Positions 22,160 through 33,253 of a stretch of DNA of 64,000 nucleotides are shown here, one piece after another (position 1 is the first letter of the stretch; the number at the start of each line of letters is the position of its first letter). The notes under the pieces are model-generated. The model was not told the origin of the DNA. It did no database searches and worked only from the letters and a program-made list of their open reading frames with translations. Position numbers and translations under genes: made by a program. Location of the stretch: assembly GCA_029959085.1 (NCBI GenBank), contig JARWIR010000023.1:10119860-10183859 (forward strand), in the 5' to 3' direction. The DNA is from Nemophila menziesii. Lineage: Eukaryota; Streptophyta; Magnoliopsida; Boraginales; Hydrophyllaceae.

Positions 22160-23299
22160 CATAAATATAATAAACTTTTCTCTATATTCATTATTAAAAA
22201 AAGGAAGAATAAAGCTACAAACTAAGTAAGGAAAAGAAAAAAAATCACCGCCTTACAGATTACTTCGGTAGGCTGTGAGGTGGATGTCATCTTCTTTTTG
22301 AATTCTCTGAGCGCCATGGTTAACCGAACTTTCATAATTTCACACGACCTTCTCTAGCAGAACTGCTCGAAAAACAAACCAACGCTGAACCCTCTAACCA
22401 CCACACATAAAATCCGAGTAGTAAGCTTTAAATCATTATTGCTGACCTCCACTAACGGCGTCGCCTAAGTTTCCCACCAACACCATCAAAACACCGATCT
22501 CAACTTTTGAGTTTTCATAACTTTTGAGTTTTCATAGCTGCACACACTTGAAAACTTAATGATGAATCTCTGATGTCTCCAATATTTGTTGGATCAAAAT
22601 CTCATAATCTTTGAGCTTTCATATATATAGTACTAATTTTTTTTTCTAAATATTATGGGCCTCTCATAAGTTAATTCTTTTTGTTCCAAAATAAATATAT
22701 AGTAAGACATTGGGATTTTGGATGTTTAGAAGAGGTTTCCAATATCTATTGGATCAAAATCTCTAGAAAATAAGAGAAGAGGGTTCGTTGGCTATCGTTA
22801 ATGTATTGATCAAGCACGTTGCTTATACTCCGAGTTCCTAACTTTTTTATAATTCGTATGGATGAAAATAATCATTTGAATCAATGCACTCATCATGAGC
22901 TCAGTAAGGTAGAAATACATTCTTATCCTCAAACCTACATGTACACAAAGGCGGATTTGTGTTTACAAAAATTGGGTTTTAAGCACATCTTTATAAAAAA
23001 ATTGTTGCCTAATAAGTATCACATGTAATCTGTTGATAAATATACACAACTCATTAGGAAAATATACACAACCAAAAAATACTTAACCCATAAAAAAAGT
23101 CCCAACCCATTGCAAATATAAATATAACCATTAATGGTTTAAAATTTAGACTTGTTGAGAATAAGAGATTGTTTTTTGACCTTTTTAAAAATTAACTCAT
23201 AAAAAATTATGAACTCATTCCTATAAGCTCACAATTTTATATTTGGAGCAGTTTGTTTTTTAAGTAATTTTCTTTTTTGTTACATGGAAGAGTTACTTT
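22160..23299. other. Unit I: non-coding left part
   Basis: After the TIR element a short minus-strand frame near 22280-22340 reads MALREFKKKMTSTSQPTEV, ending close to a GTAAGG donor-like site. It may be a first exon of unknown function. The rest is AT-rich without a gene. A 35-bp segment at 22779-22813 is single here but tandemly doubled in units II and III. The equivalent stretches are about 29720-30893 and 37350-38527. Confidence 0.4.
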
Positions 23300-23391
23300 T
23301 AGACCCGGTGTCATTGACACGATTCTAATCTGTAGTGCCTGAAAGAATAACCAAGCCAAGGCTCTGGACAGTTGAGCTAACCCAAATGGTT
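23300..23391 (-). mobile_element. SINE-like tRNA-derived piece, unit I
   Basis: The minus strand reads TTTGGGTTAGCTCAACTG (box A-like), then CCAGAGCCTTGGCTTGG and GATTAGAATCGTG (degenerate box B). Box spacing is about 50 bp. The order resembles plant SINE heads, but the box B core GGTTCGA is lost and there is no cloverleaf. The same piece is in units II and III. Confidence 0.45.
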
Positions 23392-23659
23392 ATTATGTAT
23401 TTTTCTTATCTCATGTTTTTTATATTTCAAGTTTATCCTAATTTATATTCTTGAAGTTGTCCGTGCATGTACTATACTATGTGCATATTCTCTAATATTT
23501 CTTGTTTTATCACGACCAAAGCTACTTTTGTGTAATACATGTTCTTTTTTCTTTTTTTTGTGATGAGTAATACATGCTCTTAAAAACCATATTTACAACT
23601 TACACCTAAATATCGCTTTATAAAACTATAAGAACCCAAATTCAACACACTTTCGAAAC

Positions 23660-23914
23660 TTGTATGATTGTTTTTGTGAAGAAACCTTGACTATGTTAAA
23701 CAGGCAATCCTTGAGGAAAAATATAGTTGAATTTAATGGTGTCTCTCCAGCTCACTCATTTGTACTCAACCTAGTTACTTTAATGGAAACTTCAACCAAG
23801 ATGAAAGATAGGAAACTAACCAAGCACCAAGCAACAATTAAGGATCTGAAAAATACACTAAGAACAAATAATCACACGGAACACCAAATCTGCGGCAAAC
23901 AACAGAACCAGTAA
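23660..23914 (+). CDS. Uncharacterised 84-codon ORF, unit I
   Basis: The frame starts MYDCFCEETLTMLNR and ends ICGKQQNQ before TAA. An 83-codon version is kept in unit II (31250-31501). In unit III the segment encoding FNGVSPAHSF is missing near 38970. I recognise no domain. It could be an exon of a captured gene or chance; upstream sequence offers no promoter I can defend. Confidence 0.25.
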   Translation: MYDCFCEETLTMLNRQSLRKNIVEFNGVSPAHSFVLNLVTLMETSTKMKDRKLTKHQATIKDLKNTLRTNNHTEHQICGKQQNQ

Positions 23915-24489
23915 ACACATTTTGAACGAGCTGCTCCTATGTGGTTGGAGCAGCGTAATAAAGAATAGAGAGAAATAAAAAAAAACAAAAAAATAGAAAA
24001 AGAGATCTTAATAGACTTATAGACTTATAGAGAGAACCACGACCCACCCATATAATGTGAGTTTTAAATTAAAACTTAAATACCACAGCCTTTAATATGA
24101 AAGTACAAACAAATTATCTATAGTAATTAAATTGCACATTAATACAATAAACTAAAAAGTAAGAAATAGCTGCTTAAAGTGGCAAAATCAATTAGGATAT
24201 CACATATAGTAGTTACTTCACATGATTCAACTGAAAAAAGTTTTATGTTGTCAACTCTGGTGAGGCCTCAGGTGGCTAAACTTTTACCACAATATCATCA
24301 ACAAAATTGGATGAGGTATCACAATCAAAACTACTATAGGGACATTATTCCTAGGGCTCCTCGCCCACACTTTCAGTACCAAAACAACACTTTACAGACT
24401 GCTGCTAATTTTCTCCAAGGTAACAATCGCTTAATAGCTTCCTTCTTTAATAAGTACCATTTACCTAGAAAAAAGAAAAGGAAAAATCA

Positions 24490-25565
24490 GCATCAGAGTT
24501 TCCAGTGATCTTTCCAGTGATCATGAATATTTCATCTTTATAGTTAATCTCTCCAGGAATTTCAATGGAAGGAGATATTGGCTGAACATCAAAAATATCT
24601 GGCTTTTTCATCTTCCCTGCTCGGCTCAAGATACGTCTCTTGATCACTTTAGAAATATCCATCTAGTAAAAAGAGCACACAGTAAATCAATATTAAATAC
24701 ATAAGACCATGCATTAACCACCCAATAATTCTAAATACATCCGCTTAACAGTATATCACAGTAAACGTAAACTACCAATTAAATCTTACCATGGAAATTA
24801 TTAAACCTTCATAGTTAACTGAAATGTCACGGCCAAAGATCTTATTCGTTTTATGTTTTTGTTCAGTAATGATATTATTCTTGACATGAGTTTCAGCCTG
24901 TGTGCAAAATATAAAAAAAAATCACTATCAATCCCTTCCAAATAAATAAACATTATTTCTATGTTAATATTTTTTAATTATCAAGTAAATATGTAAAATT
25001 AAAGAGTAATTAGTTCAAATCTAACTCAAATTCAAGCTATAATCCCAATTTAATGATTAAATTTATGGATAAAATACATTAATAATTATCCATAAATATC
25101 ACATATAGAGAAAAAGACTCGTTGGGAGGGCTATTGGTGGGGTGGAAGTTGATGAGATATCTTCGGATTGTGATAATGTTTCAACCAAATCCACTAACCC
25201 AACTAACCAAACTCATTCTTCACCCGTATGGCCCCCTATGGTGCAAATGTATTGTATAAGATACAATTCTGATTTCTCTTCCATAACAGAGCGAGCATCT
25301 ACATTGAATTGAAATTGTTCACTGGACTAGAAATCCAGAGTTTTACCCAACAACGCATAAACTTTCTTTCTTAATTGTAACAATTCTTCAATATCTCCTA
25401 CTTATATTTTACCTTAGGTTTTGCAGATCGATGAAATATTACAACTTAATAAGTGGGAAATATGAATAAAGTGAGGAGTCGAGAGTGTACCTGATTTAAA
25501 CATCACTGATAAAAAGACGGCGAATGGAGATGTCGAATATCTTACGGTGCTCCAAGGAACTTTTC
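24490..25565 (-). pseudogene. Uncharacterised minus-strand gene, unit I
   Basis: Exon 2 is 24790-24897 (36 codons, phase 0, [10 protein letters not shown] to GLIISM), with AG acceptor (GCACACAG) and GTAAGATTT donor. A 127-bp intron ends TTTTTACTAG at 24663. Exon 3 starts ATGGATATTTC at 24662 ([20 protein letters not shown]). In units II and III exon 3 ends KDERL-stop. Here a 22-bp deletion near 24532 removes that stop and extends the frame. An upstream Ser-rich frame (LSQSEDISS) lies near 25130-25170, and the leader ends at about 25495. TATA-like TTATATAAAACC-type sequence sits at about 25605-25617, back to back with the MULE TIR. No known domain is recognised. Confidence 0.5.
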
Positions 25566-25624
25566 CGCTTACTTTTGATTTATGAAGAAAAGGTAACCGA
25601 AATCAGGGTTTTATATAGGTTTGA

Positions 25625-25860
25625 GGAATTATCCCTTTTGCTCCTAATTTTTTATGAGATTGACAAGTTGCCCCATTGTTTAATTCTACTAGATACCCCT
25701 AACTTTTGTTTTCGTGACTCGTGGTCCGTTACTAACGTTTTCGGTCCAAAATCACAGTTAAGAGCATTTTTATTATTATTTTATTCTTAATCCATTTTAT
25801 TTATTTAATTATCTTAACCCCATATTTTTAAATGGGCAAAATAGGTAATTCTGAAATGCC
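25625..25860 (+). repeat. Putative MULE left terminal region, unit I
   Basis: It begins where the sequence departs from repeat P (which continues differently after GTTTTATATAAG). It contains GGAATTATCCCTTTTGCTCC, GACAAGTTGCCCCATTG and ATACCCCTAACTTTTG, phrasing typical of long MULE TIRs. The right TIR is lost with the 3' truncation, so inverted pairing cannot be confirmed. Equivalent starts are 33254 and 40897. Confidence 0.5.
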
Positions 25861-28500
25861 TACCCTATATATACACGAAACAAAACAAAAAAATTAAAAC
25901 AAAATCAAAATCAAAAGACAAGGGAGGGTTTGGTTTGGGGAAGAACAAGAAGACGAAGAACCCAGATTGCATAAGACGATGTACTTTAGCTCGAAAGATA
26001 ATCAATGGAACCGTTTACGTTATGGAGTAAGTGTGTTTATTTATTACCCCTAAATCTTTGCTTGTTGGTTAAGATCTTTTAATCTGTAAATGTAGGGTTC
26101 TCGAGTATATTTATTACATTTTTAGATATCACGCGTGAAGGGCGGGATTTAGTTAGTAATAGGAGTATATTTTACGGGATTTGGTTACCATATTGATAGT
26201 GTATCCATATTTGATAATTATTTTTCCATTAATTGGTTCCTAACGTAATGGGTAACTAATTTATTCGAAATTGATCGTGTAACAGAGAAATTTGCACTGA
26301 GGATTCGCTTTTGTGGGATATTTAATGAAGACACGAGCAATTACCATGATTTAAAGATTGAGTATGTAGATCGTTGAGAATATGACAAATTTAGTATACA
26401 TGTACTTAAGAAGACTATTTCGAAGTTAGGGATAAAAGGTAACTTGGAGTACAACTATTTGAAATTGGGGAAAAAACTACCTAATGGTCTAGTATGTTTA
26501 GATTGCAAGGATAAATGTATGGAGATGTGTAGCATTGGAGAGAACAATGTAACTGTTGACATGTTTGTTGTTAGTAAACCAGTAATACATGAAAACCACG
26601 ATATTCAAACTCCATATTTCATGCCTTTGCTATTAACTTGGAATAAGGTTGAAGAAATAGTTCAGCAACGAGAAGAAGATAAAGTTCATACAAATAATGA
26701 CCTTGATGAGATGGAAGTTCAGAACTGTAATGAAGGGCAAGAAGAAGTAGTTAAAACCTGTGATGAAAGGCCTAATATGAAAAGTGTAGAAGAAAAGACT
26801 GATGAAAGGCATGGTGAGAAAAGTGTGGAAGAAAAGACAGTTGAAGAGGAAACGATAAAGGTACACATTCATTTGACAATTTAGCCCTTAATATTATAGT
26901 TGATTGACAATTTAACCCCTAATTAACATATATTTGACTATATATTTATTTTAACTTTATAGGTTGTTTGTGAAGATCAAAACACAACTGATGTTAATGT
27001 AACTGAAGGTGAGAACGACGAAGTAAAAAATTTAGTTTCATAGACTGTAGAGAAAGTAGTTGCTGAGAAAGAACTAAACATGGTAGGTAATGTTGGTTTG
27101 GAAGAAGGAGGAAAGACCTGTGATGAAAGGCCTGATATGAAAAGCGTGGAAGAAAAGAATGGTGAAAGACATTATGGGAAAAGCATGGAAGAAAAGATAG
27201 TTGAAGAAGAAACAATAAAGGTACACAGTCATTTGACAGTTTAGCCCTTAACATTTCAGTTGATTGAAAAATCACCCCCTTAATTTACATATATTTGATT
27301 GTATATTTCTTTTACCTTTTCAGGTTGTTTGTGAAGATCAAAACACACCTGATGTTAATGTAACTGAAGGTGAAGGTGAGAAAGAAGAAGTAAATAATTT
27401 TGTTAATGAGACTTTGGAAGAACATCTCTCTGATATTGGAGAGAAGGAGAAGTCTGTTAATAATATATTGGATAAAGTGTTGAAGGTTTTGAAGTCTGAC
27501 GAGAAAGTAGGTAAGAGGAGTTCCAAAAATAAATCACCATTGAGACCTTTCAACCTTATCGATGAAAACCTAACAAATGATAAGATTGAATATTTATTGT
27601 AATGTGAGTGATTTTCAACAGTTAGTGCACCGGGATTATGCAGTTAATGTTAGTACCAGAACATGCTACATGGCATATCACTTAGCAAAAGGCATGACAG
27701 AGGTTGAATACAATGATCAATACAAGAAGATTTACGACTATTCAGCAGAAATCAGGAGAAGTAACCCTGGAAGTACTGTATCTATTGAAACTACTGTTGA
27801 TGAGCTCACTAGAGTAGAAAGATTTCATAGAATTTATGTTGGTCTTGGAGGTTGTAGAAGAGGGTTTTTAGATTGTTGTAGAAAGGTTGTTGGGGTAGAT
27901 GGATGACACCTAAAAGGTCCACATCTAGATGTGATTTTAACAGCAGTTGGAATTTATGGGAACAACTATATATTCCCAATTGTGTATTACCTAGCAGAGA
28001 AAGAGGATAGTAACTCTTGGAGATGGTTTTTTAACTTGTTGGTACAAGATCTTGGTATAAGTAATCAACAAGAATGGACTTTCGTATCTGATAGACAAAA
28101 GGTTGGTTATCTTTGATGGGTATAAATATATAGTTTTTGTAAAGAATACTAACAGTTTTTTTTCTTTGTTTTTGTTTATAGGGATTACTCCAGGTCATGA
28201 GTAGAATGCTTCCGAATATTGAATATCGGTATTGTGTAAGGCATCTGTATAATAATTTCAAGATCAAGCATTCGGGTTTGGCTTTAAAAGACAAAGTGTG
28301 GGAAGCTGCAAGGGCCCCATCAATTTACATATTTGATGAATTAATGGATGAAATTAAACACATGGATAAGGATGCTTTCAAATGGCTCTCTAACCTAGAT
28401 CCCAAGGCGTGTTCAAGGTCTCATTTTAGTACATTTACAAAATGTGATCTTCTACTCAACAACATCTGCGAAAGCTATAACGGTGCCATTAAAAAAGTCA

Positions 28501-28765
28501 AGTATTTTGTCAGCTTACTCCCTAAACAGTTAACTATTATGTCTATTTACCCCCTACAAAGTTTCATATTTTGTCTACTTATCCCTTACACAACCAAAAC
28601 AATTGTCTATTTACCCCTTACAGAGTTTCTTATTTTGTCTACTTACCTCCTAAACAACTACACCCCTTAAAAAGTTAACTATTTTATCTACTTACCCCCT
28701 AAACAGTTAACTATTTTATCTACTTACCCCCGAAACAAAAAACTATTTTATCATGTTTGTAACAG
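28501..28765 (+). repeat. Pyrimidine-rich minisatellite in a MULE intron, unit I
   Basis: Repeats of CTACTTACCCCCTAAACAGT and TAACTATTTTAT, with a ~30-bp period and about eight degenerate units, fill the intron between the CESYNG exon and the LEGLRMYS exon. Units II (about 36125-36405) and III (about 43780-44050) have slightly different unit numbers. Confidence 0.7.
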
Positions 28766-28945
28766 GGACAAGTGTCTAATTCTCATACTTGAGGGGCTAA
28801 GGATGTATAGTATGAAGAGGCTACAATCTAAGAGATCATGGATGTCAAAATACGAAGGTGATATATGTCCTAAGATCAGACACTTGGTAAACAAACGGTA
28901 TGTTAATGTTCAAACTTCTCACCACAATCATAAATCTCTAATAGT

Positions 28946-29586
28946 CAGCTATATCTCCTTTATTTTGGAGTTCTGGATGGAAAAGGTGGAGGAAGACGGG
29001 TTTCTACAATATCTTTCTTCTTGGGTATTTTCGAAATCTTCTCCACTTCCACCACTTCATCATCTTTTTCTTCCACATCCTTTACCGGTTTTTCTTTTCT
29101 CGTTATTTCTTTTTCTTTCATAACCCGAAAGGGTGGTGGTTTTAATTGCTTACCACTTCTTTTTCTGATCGCGTTACAATCCTCCCTTTGTTCTGTGTCA
29201 CTTGGGAGTTGGCCTTGACCTCGAACATTCAAGCTATTGGTGATTTTTGATATTTGACTCTCTAAGATTTTTAATGAATCAGAATGTGAATTTAAAGTTT
29301 CTTCCATCTTATTTTCCTTAACGATTGTGGTGTTTATGAATCGAGATAGTTGATCCTCAAGTTGGGATGACTTACTTTGGGAACAGATATGTATTGCGTC
29401 AAGGTAAGAACTAAATCAGCTTCGGTGAGTGCACCTTCTTGAGGTCAGGCAGGAAGTACTTTTTGAGCTAATGTATCGGAATAAGCTTCATGATCGGCTA
29501 TAGGTTGATTTCCTTGGTAGTGGTTTTGCGACTTGAATTGATAATTGTTCCCTTGGGGCCTTGGTTGATAAGTTCCTGGATTGGCT
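28946..29586 (-). pseudogene. Gypsy (family B) gag 3' fragment, unit I
   Basis: The minus strand reads from YIS(V)PKVSHPNLRIN near 29395 through METLNSH-like MEETLNSHSDSLKILESQIS and RGQGQLPSDTEQREDCNAIR. RKRSGKQLKPPP and then RLPPPFPSRTPK follow, where it meets MULE sequence near 28946. LPSDTE and AIxxRSGK are typical of the Athila/Tat gag-to-protease linker. The fragment is cut at 29587 by the triplication junction. A +1/-1 frame change separates its two parts. Confidence 0.7.
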
Positions 29587-30337
29587 ACCAAAATTAACAT
29601 CGGGTACTAACGGAAGGCAAAAAATATAATGTTGTGTACCCGTTTGTCCACTTCTGAAACCTTGGTATGTATTTTTCTAAAACGCAAAATACTGAGTATC
29701 CATGGGGTCTTTTTCTCACATAAATATAATAAACTTTTCTCTATATTCATTATTAATAAAAAGAAAGAATAAAGCTACAAACTAAGTAAGGAAGAGAAAA
29801 AAAATCACCGACTTACGGATTACTTCGGTAGACTGGGAGGTGGATGTCATCTTCTTTTTGAATTCTCTGAGCGCCATGGTTAACCGAACTTTCATAATTT
29901 CACACGACCTTCTCTAGCAGAACTGCTCGAACAACAAACCAACGCTGAACCCTCTAACCACCACACATAAAATCCGAGCAGTAAGCTTTAAATCATTATT
30001 GCTGACCTCCACTAATGGCGTCGCCTAAGTTTCCAACCAACACCATCAAAACACCGATCTCAACTTTTGAGTTTTCATAACTTTTGAGTTTTCATAGCTG
30101 CACACACTTGAAAACTGAATGCTGAATCTCTGATGTCTCCAATATTTGTTGGATCAAAATCTCATAATTTTTGAGCTTTCATATATATAGTACTAATTTT
30201 TTTTCTAAATATTATGGGCCTCTCATATGTTAGTTCTTTTTGTTCCAAAATAAGTATATAGTAAGACCTTGGGATTTTGGATGTTTAGAAGAGGTTTCCA
30301 ATATCTATTGGATCAAAATCTCTAGAAAATAAGAGAA

Positions 30338-30407
30338 GAGGGTTTGTTGGCTATCGTTAATGTATTGATCAAGAGGGTTCGTTGGCTATCGTTAATGTAT
30401 TGATCAA
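30338..30407. repeat. 35-bp direct duplication, unit II
   Basis: GAGGGTTTGTTGGCTATCGT... is repeated head to tail (30338-30372, 30373-30407), with one substitution between copies. The same duplication is at 37973-38042 in unit III and absent in unit I. Confidence 0.9.
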
Positions 30408-30893
30408 GCACGTTGCTTATACTCCGAGTTCCTAACTTCTTTATAATTCGTATGGATGAAAATAATCATTTGAATTCAATGCACTCATCATGAGCTCAGT
30501 AAGGTAGAAATTCATTCTTATCCTCAAACCTACATGTACACAAAGGCGGATTTGTGTTTACAAAATTTGGGTTTTAAGCACATCTTTATAAAAAAATTGT
30601 TGCCTAATAAGTATCACATGTAATCTGTTGATAAATATACACAACTCATTAGGAAAATATACACAACCTAAAAATACGTAACCCATAAAAAAACTCCCAA
30701 CCCATTGCAAATATAAATATAACCCATTGATGGTTTAAAATTTAGACTTGTTGAGAATAAGAGAATGTTTTTTGACCTTTTTAAAAATTAACTCATAAAA
30801 AATTTTGAACTCATTCCTATAAGCTCACAATTTTATATTTGGAGCAGTTTGTTTTTTAAGTAATTTTCTTTTTAGTTACATGGAAGAGTTATT

Positions 30894-30986
30894 TTTAGAC
30901 CCGGTGTCATTGACACGATTCTAATCTGTAGTGCCTAAAAGAATAACCAAGCCAAGGCTCTGGACAGTTGAGCTAACCCAAATGGT
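30894..30986 (-). mobile_element. SINE-like tRNA-derived piece, unit II
   Basis: Copy of the piece at 23300-23391 with few substitutions. Confidence 0.45.
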
Positions 30987-31249
30987 TATTATTTATTTTT
31001 CTTATCTCACGTTTTTTATATTTCAAGTTTATCCTAATTTATATTCTTGAAGTTGTCCGTGCATGTACTATACTATGTGCATATTCTCTAATATTTCTTG
31101 TTTTATCACGACCAAAGCTACTTTTGTGTAATACATGTTCTTTTTTTTTGTCATGAGTAATTCATGCTCTTAAAAACCATATTTACAACTTACACCTAAA
31201 TATCGCTTTATACAACTATAAGAACCCAAATTCAACACACTTTTGAAAC

Positions 31250-31501
31250 TTGTATGATTGTTTTTGTAAAGAAACCTTGACTATGTTAAACAGGCTATCC
31301 TTGAGGAAAAATAAAGTTGAATTTAATAATGTCTCTCCAGCTCACTCATTTGTACTCAACCTAGTTACTTTACTGGAAACTTCAACCAAGATGAAAGATA
31401 GGAAACTAACCAAGCACCAAGCAACAATTAAGGATCAGAAAAATACACTAAGCACATATAATCACACGGAACACCAAATCTACGACAAACAACAGAACTA
31501 G
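31250..31501 (+). CDS. Uncharacterised 83-codon ORF, unit II
   Basis: Counterpart of 23660-23914 with scattered replacements (for example NGVSPAHS to NNVSPAHS). The frame survived without stops, though that could reflect only the youth of the duplication. Confidence 0.25.
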   Translation: MYDCFCKETLTMLNRLSLRKNKVEFNNVSPAHSFVLNLVTLLETSTKMKDRKLTKHQATIKDQKNTLSTYNHTEHQIYDKQQN

Positions 31502-32139
31502 TAAACACATTTTGAACGAGCTGCTCCCATTTGGTTGGAGCAGCGTAATAAAGAATAGACAGAAATCAAAAACAAAAACAAAAAAATAGAAAAAGAGTTC
31601 TTAATAGACTTATAGACTTATAGAGAGAACCACGACCCACCCATATAATGTGAGTTTTAAATTAAAACTTAAAAACCACAGCCTTTAATATGAAAGTACA
31701 AACAAATTATCTATAGTAATTAAATTGCACATTAATACAATAAACTAAAAATTAAGAAACAGCTACTTAAAGTGGCACAATCAATTAGGATATCACATAT
31801 AGTCGTTACTTCACATGATTCAACTGAAAAAAGTTTTATGTTGTCAACTCTGGTGAGGCCTCATGTGGCTAAACTTTTACCACAATATCATCAACAAAAT
31901 TGGATGAGGTATCACAATCAAAACTACTACACCAGGGACATTATTCCTAGGGCTCCTCACCCACACTTTCAGTACCAAAACAACACTTTACAGACTGCTG
32001 CTAATTTTCTCCAAGGTAACAATCGCTTAATAACTTCCTTCTTTAATAGATACCATTTACCTAGTAAAAAGAAAAGGAAAAATCAGCATCAGAGTTTCCA
32101 GTGATCTTTCCAGTGATCATGAATATTTCCTTTCCATTG

Positions 32140-33190
32140 CTAAAGCCTTTCATCTTTATAGTTAATCTCTCCAGGAATTTCAATGGAAGGAGATATTGGT
32201 TGAACATCAAAAATATCTGGCTTTTTCATCTTCCCTGCTCGGCTCAAGATACGTCTCTTGATCACTTTAGAAATATCCATCTAGTAAAAAGCGCACACAG
32301 TAAATCAATATTAAATACATAAGACCATGCATTAACCACCCAACAATTCTAAATACATCCGCTTAACAGTATATCACAGTAAACATAAACTACCAATTAA
32401 ATCTTACCATGGAAATTATTAAACCTTCATAGTTAACTGAAATGCCACGGCCAAAGATCTTATTCGTTTTATGTTTTTGTTCAGTAATGATATTATTCTT
32501 GACATGAGTTTCTGCCTGTGTGCAAAATATAAAAAAATCACTATCAATCCCTTCCAAATAAATAAACATTATTTCTATGTTAATATTTTTTAATTATCAA
32601 GTAAATATGTAAAATTAAAGAGTAATTAGTTTAAATCTAACTCAAATTCAAGCTATAATCCCAATTTAATGATTAAATTTATGGATAAAATACATTAATG
32701 ATTATACATAAATATCACATATAGAGAAAAAGACTCGTTGGGAGGGCTATTGGTGGGGTGGCAGTTGATGAGATATCTTCGGATTGTGATAATTTTTCAA
32801 CCAAATCCACTAACCCAACTAACCCAACTCATTCTTCACCCGTATGGCCCCCTATGGTGCAAATGTATTGTATAAGATACAATTCTGATTTCTCTTAGCG
32901 GTCAGGATATCCATAACAGAGCGAGCATCTACATTGAAATTGTTCAATGGACTAGAAATCCAGAGAGTTTTACCCAGCAAACGCATAAACTTTCTTTCTT
33001 AATTGTAACAATTCTTCAATATCTCCTACTTATTTTTTACCTTAGGTTTTGCAGATCGATGAAGTTATTACAACTTAATAAGTGGAAAATATGAATAAAG
33101 TGAGGAGTCGAGAGTGTACCTGATTTAAACATCACGGATAAAAAGACGGCTAATGGAGATCGTCGAATATCTACGGTGGTCCAAGGAACT
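32140..33190 (-). CDS. Uncharacterised minus-strand gene, unit II (best preserved copy)
   Basis: Exon 3 (32140-32280, 46 codons plus TAG) runs [11 protein letters not shown] to YKDERL. Exon 2 (32408-32515) is 36 codons, and the two are joined in phase 0 by a 127-bp intron with GTAAGATTT and TTTTTACTAG. Upstream, Ser-rich coding-like sequence ([20 protein letters not shown]) lies near 32740-32810, and a leader ends at GTTTAAATCAG|GTACAC near 33119. A TATA-like TTATATAAAACC lies at about 33238-33248, beside the MULE TIR and facing away from the transposase. The exon between leader and exon 2 has an in-frame TGA, so function is doubtful. No family is recognised; the C-terminus is short and basic ([13 protein letters not shown]). 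Confidence 0.4.
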
Positions 33191-33253
33191 TTTCCTCTTA
33201 CTTTTGATTTATGAAGAAAAGGTAACCGAAATGAGGGTTTTATATAAGTTTGT

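Larger units (their letters stand above)
25625..28945 (+). pseudogene. MuDR-type (MULE) transposase, unit I, 3'-truncated
   Basis: The TIR-like start GGAATTATCCCTTTTGCTCC is followed by a TATA box (25866-25873). A possible first exon starts ATG at 25979 and ends at donor GTAAGT (26027). A PB1-like N-terminal segment (RIRFCGIFNEDTS... to VDMFVVSKPV, about 26288-26590) leads into acidic Glu/Lys-rich exons, including one with an internal TAG (about 27042). The DDE transposase region reads PGSTVSIETTVDEL, VGVDG-stop-HLKGPH (TGA at 27904-27906), LTAVGIYGNNYIFPIVYYLA, and NSWRWFFNLLVQDLGI. WTFVSDRQK is joined over an intron (from 28103 to TTTATAG at 28180) to GLLQVMS and YRYCVRHLYNNFK, then WLSNLDPKACSRSHF and NNICESYNGAIKK. 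After an intron (28501-28765) an exon LEGLRMYSMKRLQSKRSWM follows. Then it breaks into gypsy gag. MULE transposases cut and paste DNA at terminal inverted repeats; this one is dead. Confidence 0.85.

Noticed and set aside
26633..26872. Minus-strand Phe-rich hydrophobic frames, also at 34260 and 41904
   Set aside because: Antisense of the acidic Glu-rich transposase exon. The conservation comes only from the triplication.
28501..28765. CRISPR-like spaced repeats
   Set aside because: Plant context, degenerate head-to-tail repeats without unique spacers, inside an intron.
29021..29218. Plus-strand Ser/Phe-rich frame, also at 36655 and 44300
   Set aside because: Complement of the Glu/Lys-rich gag linker on the minus strand. 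The minus strand has the recognisable LPSDTE and RSGK motifs.
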